From positions 2,005,738 through 2,069,737 of the forward strand of contig CP070661.1 of the NCBI GenBank assembly GCA_020355165.1: a stretch of 64,000 nucleotides of DNA. The letters are read 5' to 3'. The notes beneath the pieces are model-generated. The model worked only from the letters and a program-made list of their open reading frames with translations. It was not told the origin of the DNA and did no database searches. Both the position numbers and the translations under genes were made by a program. The DNA is from Burkholderiales bacterium. Lineage in GTDB: Bacteria > Pseudomonadota > Gammaproteobacteria > Burkholderiales > Burkholderiaceae_F. Below are positions 59,911 through 64,000 of this stretch, in pieces; position 1 is the stretch's first letter, and every line of letters begins with the position of its first letter.

Positions 59911-60245
59911 CGTCGGCAGTCTTCGTCGGCGTCGTCGGGTCGGTGTCCGGCTGGCGCGGCGCCGGCGGGCGCCGCGCCTTGTGGCGCGTGCGTTACGCGT
60001 TGCCCTCGCGTTGCAGCGGCAATTTCCTGTCTCTGTCGGCGGGTGGTGTTACGGAAACCGTGCCACCCCGGTTTTACGGTTTCGCTACCGTAGGCGGGTC
60101 TGCCGGCACGCCTCTTGATGACCGTCAACGGATTGCGGCGTCGACGTTGCCGCGGGGGCGTCACCGCAGCCCGCTGTGGCAACCCTGCATCAGCAGGGGA
60201 CATCGCCGCTGGCGGCGCACTGCCCGCGCCAGGCTGGCGAGGCGG
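59911..60245. other. 335-bp upstream region of the nuo operon
   Basis: No gene is supported here. It contains a nested stem (CGTGCC 60059-60064 with GGCACG 60105-60110, and inside it ACGGT 60076-60080 with ACCGT 60087-60091), an FNR-like box at 60115-60128 and a small CCCTG-CATCAG... CAGGG palindrome (60183-60198). Short open frames on both strands lack coding bias or similarity. No tRNA fold was found. Confidence 0.5.
60087..60128 (-). promoter_or_regulatory. FNR-like box and -10 hexamer upstream of nuoA
   Basis: TTGAT-GACC-GTCAA at 60115-60128 matches the FNR/ANR consensus in 9 of 10 positions. On the minus strand TACGGT (60092-60087) follows after 22 nt, as in the nqrA and CBS-gene promoters. 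A transcript would start near 60080, giving a leader of about 170 nt before nuoA. The -10 overlaps the nested hairpin. Confidence 0.55.
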
Positions 60246-60674
60246 TCAGCCGGCTTCGAAGCGCCTGCGCCGCCGCTCCTCGCAGACGAAGTCCTCGAGC
60301 TCCGGATCGAGCGCATTGCGCGCCGAGACGATGCCGATCGGCCGGCCGTCCTCGACCACCGGCAGGTGGCGGCACTGATGCTCGTGCATCAGCGCCATCG
60401 CGTGGCCGTAGCTGCGGTCCGCCCCGATGCTGACCGGCGCCGGCGTCATCACTTGCGCCAGCCGCGTGGCGGTCGGCTCCAGCCCGCGGGCGACGACGCG
60501 GAACACCGCGTCACGCTCGCTGAAGATGCCGACCAGGCCGCCGCCGTCGACCACGACGACGGCGCCGACCCGTTTTCGCGCCATCAGTTCGGCGGCCTCG
60601 CGTACGGTGGTGCTCGGAGCCGCGGTGACGAGGCTCTGCTGCCCGATGACGCTTCTGACCGTCTGGCTCAGCAC
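60246..60674 (-). CDS. CBS-domain pair protein
   Basis: 142 residues from a GTG at 60674; a TTG at 60752 extends the frame but lies upstream of the proposed transcription start. Two CBS motifs: STTVREAAELMARKRVGAVVV-like with GIFSERDAVFRVV, then IGADRSYGHAMALMHEHQCRHL-like with GIVSARNALD. Family members bind adenine nucleotides or act as stress sensors. It lies between the nuo operon and a ferredoxin gene, and it resembles the CBS protein of the nqr cluster in size and architecture. Confidence 0.8.
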   Translation of the reverse strand: MLSQTVRSVIGQQSLVTAAPSTTVREAAELMARKRVGAVVVVDGGGLVGIFSERDAVFRVVARGLEPTATRLAQVMTPAPVSIGADRSYGHAMALMHEHQCRHLPVVEDGRPIGIVSARNALDPELEDFVCEERRRRRFEAG

Positions 60675-60750
60675 GACCGTCTCTGCGCGAGCGCCCCGGC
60701 GGCAGCCGCGCCCGGCCGGCCGGTCCTGCGCTCGCGACTCTTCAAGCAAC

Positions 60751-60824
60751 AAAGTAGCGACGGCGGCGCCGCTGGTTGTTGATCGCCCTCAACCGCGCGC
60801 GGACGGCGACTCGACGCGCGTCAA
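60751..60824 (-). promoter_or_regulatory. FNR-like boxes and -10 hexamer upstream of the CBS gene
   Basis: TTGAT-CGCC-CTCAA (60779-60792) matches the FNR consensus in 9 of 10 positions and is followed on the minus strand after 22 nt by TACTTT (60756-60751). A second, weaker palindrome TCGAC-GCGC-GTCAA lies at 60811-60824. The arrangement predicts a start near 60744, supporting the GTG at 60674 as the CBS start codon. Confidence 0.5.
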
Positions 60825-60854
60825 GGATCGCGCATCGACCGGCCGCTGGCGCGG

Positions 60855-61100
60855 TCAGCCGTGCAGGCGCTGGTACTTGGCCAGCAGATCGTCCTTCGAC
60901 TCCGCGTGGTTCGGGTCGGGCACGATGCAGTCCGCCGGACAGACGTCGATGCACTGCGGATCGTCGTGCGCGCCGACGCACTCGGTGCACTTGTCGGCGT
61001 CGATGGTGTAGATGGGGCTGCCTTCGCTGATCGCCTCGTTGGGGCAGACCGGCTTGCAGGCGTCGCAGGCCGTGCAGTCGTCGTTGATCAGAAGTGCCAT
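60855..61100 (-). CDS. YfhL-type 2[4Fe-4S] ferredoxin
   Basis: 81 residues. Two cluster motifs: CTACDACKPVCP and a second CTECVGAHDDPQCIDVCP with the longer Cys-Cys insertion typical of YfhL/Alvin ferredoxins, then a C-terminal helix ending near KYQRLHG. GAGGAG precedes the ATG. A low-potential electron carrier; the neighbouring NifJ-type oxidoreductase is a plausible donor. Confidence 0.92.
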   Translation of the reverse strand: MALLINDDCTACDACKPVCPNEAISEGSPIYTIDADKCTECVGAHDDPQCIDVCPADCIVPDPNHAESKDDLLAKYQRLHG

Positions 61101-61164
61101 CGTGGTCTCCTCTGCAAAGTGATCGGTCGCGCGCGTCTCGCCGCAGGCGCAAGCCTAGCCGACG

Positions 61165-62169
61165 TCAGGCGAACTCGCTGGTGTAAGACCTCAGCGCCTT
61201 CATGTAGTTGGCGCGCTCGAACGCGTCCGGGTCGGGGCAGGACTGCTGCGACAGGGAGCCCTTCATCTGCGCCACCGAGGTGTACTCGCGTTCGCTCATC
61301 CAGGCCTCGATGCCCTTGACCAGAGCGCCGATGTGGTTCGGTCCGCGCATCAGCAGGCTGCTGGCCAGCATGACGCAGTCGGCGCCCGCCAGCAGCAGCT
61401 TCAGCACGTCCTCGGGCGTGTGCGCGCCGCCGGTGGCCGCCAGGCTGGCATCGACGCGGCCGCGCAGGATGGCGATCCAGCGCAGCGCCAGTCGCAGCTC
61501 GTCCGAGGTCGACAGCACCAGGTGCGGCGCCACCTCCAGCTCGTCGAGCAGGATGTCCGGCTGCAGGAAACGGTTGAACAGCACCAGGCCGCGGGCGCCG
61601 GCGCCGGCCAGCCGCGCCGCCATGTTGGCCATCGCGCTGAAGTAGGGGGCCACCTTGACCGCGACCGGAATGCTGACCTGCTTGGTCACCGACTCGACCA
61701 GCTTGACATACCGCTGTTCGACCTCGGCGCTGGTGTCCTCGACGCTGGCGGCGAGGAAGTAGACGTTCAGCTCGATCGCGTCGGCACCGGCCTCCTGGAA
61801 CTTGCGCGCCATGCTGGTCCAGCCGCCCGGCGTGTAGCCGTTCAGGCTGGCGATCACCGGCACCCGCAGCGCGCGCTTGGCCTCGGCGATCAGCTGCAGG
61901 TACGAGTCGGGGCCGGTCGAGTACTTCATCTCGGGGAAGAAGCCCTGCGCTTCCGGCGACAGCTCGGTGCCGTACTCCATCAGGTTGTGCGCCGACATCT
62001 CCTCGTGTTCGATCTGCTCCTCGAACAGCGACTTGAGCACCACCGCGGCGATGCCGGCGTCCTGCAGCCGCTTCAGGCTGTCGATCGAGCCGGTCAGCGG
62101 CGAGGCCGAGGCAACGATCGGATGGGCCAGCTCGAGGCCGAGGTAACGGGTCCGAAGATCGACGCTCAT
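61165..62169 (-). CDS. Dihydroorotate-dehydrogenase-like flavoprotein
   Basis: 334 residues, TIM-barrel FMN fold related to class 1 dihydroorotate dehydrogenases. Segments: HPIVASASPLTGSIDSLKRL, VPVIASLNGYTPGGW, AIELNVYFLAAS, VAVKVAPYFSAM (FMN lysine), ATGGAHTPEDVLKLLLAGA and VMLASSLLMRGPNH. It differs from PyrD and often accompanies nifJ. GGAGG lies before the ATG. It follows nifJ by 70 bp. The physiological reaction is not established. Confidence 0.85.
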   Translation of the reverse strand: MSVDLRTRYLGLELAHPIVASASPLTGSIDSLKRLQDAGIAAVVLKSLFEEQIEHEEMSAHNLMEYGTELSPEAQGFFPEMKYSTGPDSYLQLIAEAKRALRVPVIASLNGYTPGGWTSMARKFQEAGADAIELNVYFLAASVEDTSAEVEQRYVKLVESVTKQVSIPVAVKVAPYFSAMANMAARLAGAGARGLVLFNRFLQPDILLDELEVAPHLVLSTSDELRLALRWIAILRGRVDASLAATGGAHTPEDVLKLLLAGADCVMLASSLLMRGPNHIGALVKGIEAWMSEREYTSVAQMKGSLSQQSCPDPDAFERANYMKALRSYTSEFA

Positions 62170-62239
62170 TGCATGCCTCCGCGCAGCGCTGACCCCTTCC
62201 CCTCCCGTTCAAGGGCAAGGGGTGGGGATGGGTTGTTCC

Positions 62240-64000
62240 TCATTCTGCAGCCTCCCCGGAATTCTCCGCCGTCAGTTTGTCTTTGCCTTCCGGCGCGCCG
62301 GCCCGCGCGTGGCCCTCCTCGGTCACCACGCGGTGCACGCCGGCGACCTGCTCGTACAGCTGCCAGCGGGCGTCGGCGTCGTGCTGGGCGGCCTTCAGCA
62401 GCTGCCTGGCGCGCGCCGGGTCGGCCTGCGCCAGCATCGCGTAGCGGCCCTCCTTCATCACGAACTGCTCGAGCGGCTGCGTCGGCTTGCGCGAGTCGAG
62501 CTTCAGCGGCTGGTCCGAGCCGCCCATGCCGAGCCGCGGGTCGTAGTGGTAGAGCGTCAGGTAGCCGCTCTTGACCGCGTCGCGCTGGTGGCTGAATCCG
62601 GTCGTCATGTCGATGCCGTGCGCGATGCAGTGGCTGTAGGCGATGATCAGCGACGGCCCGGGCCACGAGGCGGCCTCCTGGAAGGTGCGCACGGTCTGCA
62701 CCGGGTTCGCACCCATCGCCACCTGCGCCACGTAGACGTTGCCGTAGGCCATGGCGATCATGCCGAGGTCCTTCTTGCCGATCGGCTTGCCGGCGGCGGC
62801 GAACTTGGCCACCGCCCCGCGCGGCGTCGACTTCGAGGCCTGCCCGCCGGTGTTCGAGTACACCTCGGTGTCGAGCACGAGGATGTTGACGTCGCGGCCG
62901 GAGGCGAGCACGTGGTCCAGCCCGCCGTAGCCGATGTCGTAGGCCCAGCCGTCGCCGCCGACGATCCACACGCTGCGCGCCACCAGGCTGTCGGCCACCG
63001 CCAGCAGGCGGCCGGCCTCGGGGAAGCGCAGCGTCGACAAGATGCCCTTCAGCTGCTTCACCCGCTGCCGCTGCGCCTTGATGTCGGCATCGCTGTCCTG
63101 CGGCGCGTCGAGCAGGCCGTCGGCCAGTTCGTCGCCGATCTCGCCGCGCAGCTCGCGCACCAGGTTCTGCGCCAGCTCGCGCTGGGCGTCGATCGCCAGC
63201 CGCATGCCGAGCCCGAACTCGGCGTTGTCCTCGAACAGGCTGTTGGCCCAGGCCGGTCCCTGGCCGTCGGCGTTCTTCGAGTACGGCGTGGTCGGCAGGT
63301 TGCCGCCGTAGATCGACGAGCAGCCGGTCGCATTGGCGATCATCAGCCGGTCGCCGTACAACTGCGACAACAGCTTGATGTACGGCGTCTCGCCGCAGCC
63401 GGAGCAGGCGCCCGAGTACTCGAACAGCGGCTGGCGCAGCTGCGAGCCGCGCAGCCCGTCGATGGTGTCGAACGACGGCCGCACCTCGGGCAGGCCGAGG
63501 AAGAACTCGTAGTTGGCGCGCTCCGCCTCCAGGTGCTCGAGCTTCGGCGCCATGTTGATCGCCTTGTGCTTGACCACCTGCTTGCTGCGCGACGGGCACA
63601 CGTCGACGCAGGCGCCGCAGCCGGTGCAGTCGTCCGGCGCCACCTGCAGGCTGAACAGCATGCCGTCGAGCGGGCCGCCGTCCTTGCGCGACCACGGCAC
63701 CGCCTTGAAGCTCGACGGCGCGCGCTTCATCTGCTCCGGCGAGAACACGTTCATGCGGATCGCCGCGTGCGGGCACACCAGCGGGCAGATCGCGCACTGC
63801 GTGCAGATCGCTTCGTCCCAGATCGGGATCTCGTGGGCGATGCTGCGCTTCTCCCACTGCGTGGTGCCGGTCGGGAAGGTGCCGTCGACCGGCATCGCCG
63901 AGACCGGCAGCAGGTCGCCCTTGCCGTCCATCATCATCGCGGTGACGCGCTGGACGAACTCCGGCGCCGCGCGCGGGACGATCGGCCGGCGCGACAGGAC
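62240..64000 (-). CDS. nifJ: Pyruvate:ferredoxin (flavodoxin) oxidoreductase, C-terminal half, partial
   Basis: 586 residues are visible; the frame is open to the window edge at 64000 (family total about 1,190). It opens with RRPIVPRAAPEFVQRVTAMM, then two [4Fe-4S] motifs CTQCAICPLVCP and CTGCGACVDVCP, then the C-terminal ThDP domain with ACSGCGETPYIKLLSQLYGD, GDGWAYDIGYGGLDH and LDTEVYSNTGGQASKSTP. It oxidises pyruvate to acetyl-CoA and reduces ferredoxin or flavodoxin. Together with the ferredoxin and the DHOD-like protein it forms an anaerobic redox group. Confidence 0.95.
   Translation of the reverse strand, partial: VLSRRPIVPRAAPEFVQRVTAMMMDGKGDLLPVSAMPVDGTFPTGTTQWEKRSIAHEIPIWDEAICTQCAICPLVCPHAAIRMNVFSPEQMKRAPSSFKAVPWSRKDGGPLDGMLFSLQVAPDDCTGCGACVDVCPSRSKQVVKHKAINMAPKLEHLEAERANYEFFLGLPEVRPSFDTIDGLRGSQLRQPLFEYSGACSGCGETPYIKLLSQLYGDRLMIANATGCSSIYGGNLPTTPYSKNADGQGPAWANSLFEDNAEFGLGMRLAIDAQRELAQNLVRELRGEIGDELADGLLDAPQDSDADIKAQRQRVKQLKGILSTLRFPEAGRLLAVADSLVARSVWIVGGDGWAYDIGYGGLDHVLASGRDVNILVLDTEVYSNTGGQASKSTPRGAVAKFAAAGKPIGKKDLGMIAMAYGNVYVAQVAMGANPVQTVRTFQEAASWPGPSLIIAYSHCIAHGIDMTTGFSHQRDAVKSGYLTLYHYDPRLGMGGSDQPLKLDSRKPTQPLEQFVMKEGRYAMLAQADPARARQLLKAAQHDADARWQLYEQVAGVHRVVTEEGHARAGAPEGKDKLTAENSGEAAE

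Noticed and set aside
59911-60245. Possible tRNA or small gene upstream of nuoA
   Set aside because: No cloverleaf with a T-loop GTTC motif could be drawn, and the short open frames on both strands have arbitrary composition without ribosome sites.
60675-60752. TTG start at 60752 for the second CBS gene
   Set aside because: The extra 26 residues are Arg/Gly-rich without CBS similarity, and the proposed -10 hexamer (60751-60756) overlaps this codon.

Overview
The window is very GC-rich, with G/C-biased third codon positions throughout. Gene content and order (nqr operon, full nuo operon, bkd operon, lar operon, IcmF-type mutase, exosortase, TRAP and Bug solute-binding proteins) point to a betaproteobacterium of the Burkholderiales/Rhodocyclales type. 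Genus cannot be read from the sequence. No rRNA, tRNA, CRISPR array, intact transposase or phage gene was seen. It looks like a chromosomal core segment with a few compact accessory operons.

Left part (1-12.0 kb): the 3' end of a B12-dependent acyl-CoA mutase; a Bug-type solute-binding protein overlapping an adenylation/carrier-protein didomain protein; a divergent NeuD/PglD-like acyltransferase; then a complete nickel-pincer-nucleotide operon (larA, a second LarA-like gene, larC, larE, larB), an ABC1/UbiB-family kinase and a TauE/SafE permease. From 12.2 to 17.1 kb lies a branched-chain 2-oxoacid dehydrogenase operon (bkdA1-bkdA2-bkdB-lpdV). It fits with the omega-aminotransferase and methylmalonate-semialdehyde dehydrogenase at 28-32 kb and the mutase at the left edge, giving a valine/beta-alanine/propionyl-CoA theme.

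The most unusual region is 17.6-25.6 kb, all on the minus strand. A CreB/CreC-like two-component system is followed by a five-unit 11-bp direct repeat that resembles the CreB cre-tag. Next come a VIT-like protein, a VIT-vWA protein ending in a PEP-CTERM-like anchor, an exosortase, an EpsI-like partner and a GT51 peptidoglycan glycosyltransferase, with overlapping or nearly touching reading frames. This reads as a self-contained, signal-controlled surface-protein system with one dedicated target.

Right part (33-64 kb): a TRAP transporter (dctPQM); the whole Na+-NQR cluster (nqrABCDEF, a CBS-domain gene, apbE, nqrM); NAD-malic enzyme; a small cNMP-domain protein; all 14 complex I genes (nuoA-N) with an unusually short NuoG; a second CBS protein; a YfhL-type ferredoxin; a dihydroorotate-dehydrogenase-like flavoprotein; and the C-terminal half of a NifJ-type pyruvate:ferredoxin oxidoreductase. 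FNR/CRP-type palindromes (TTGAN-N4-NTCAA) precede nqrA, maeA, nuoA and the second CBS gene. In three of these the box sits 22 nt before a TAC-like -10 hexamer, which suggests shared oxygen/redox control of both NADH dehydrogenases. A perfect 30-nt inverted repeat fills the nuoD-nuoE spacer, and a related leader sequence is present before both nuoB and nuoC.
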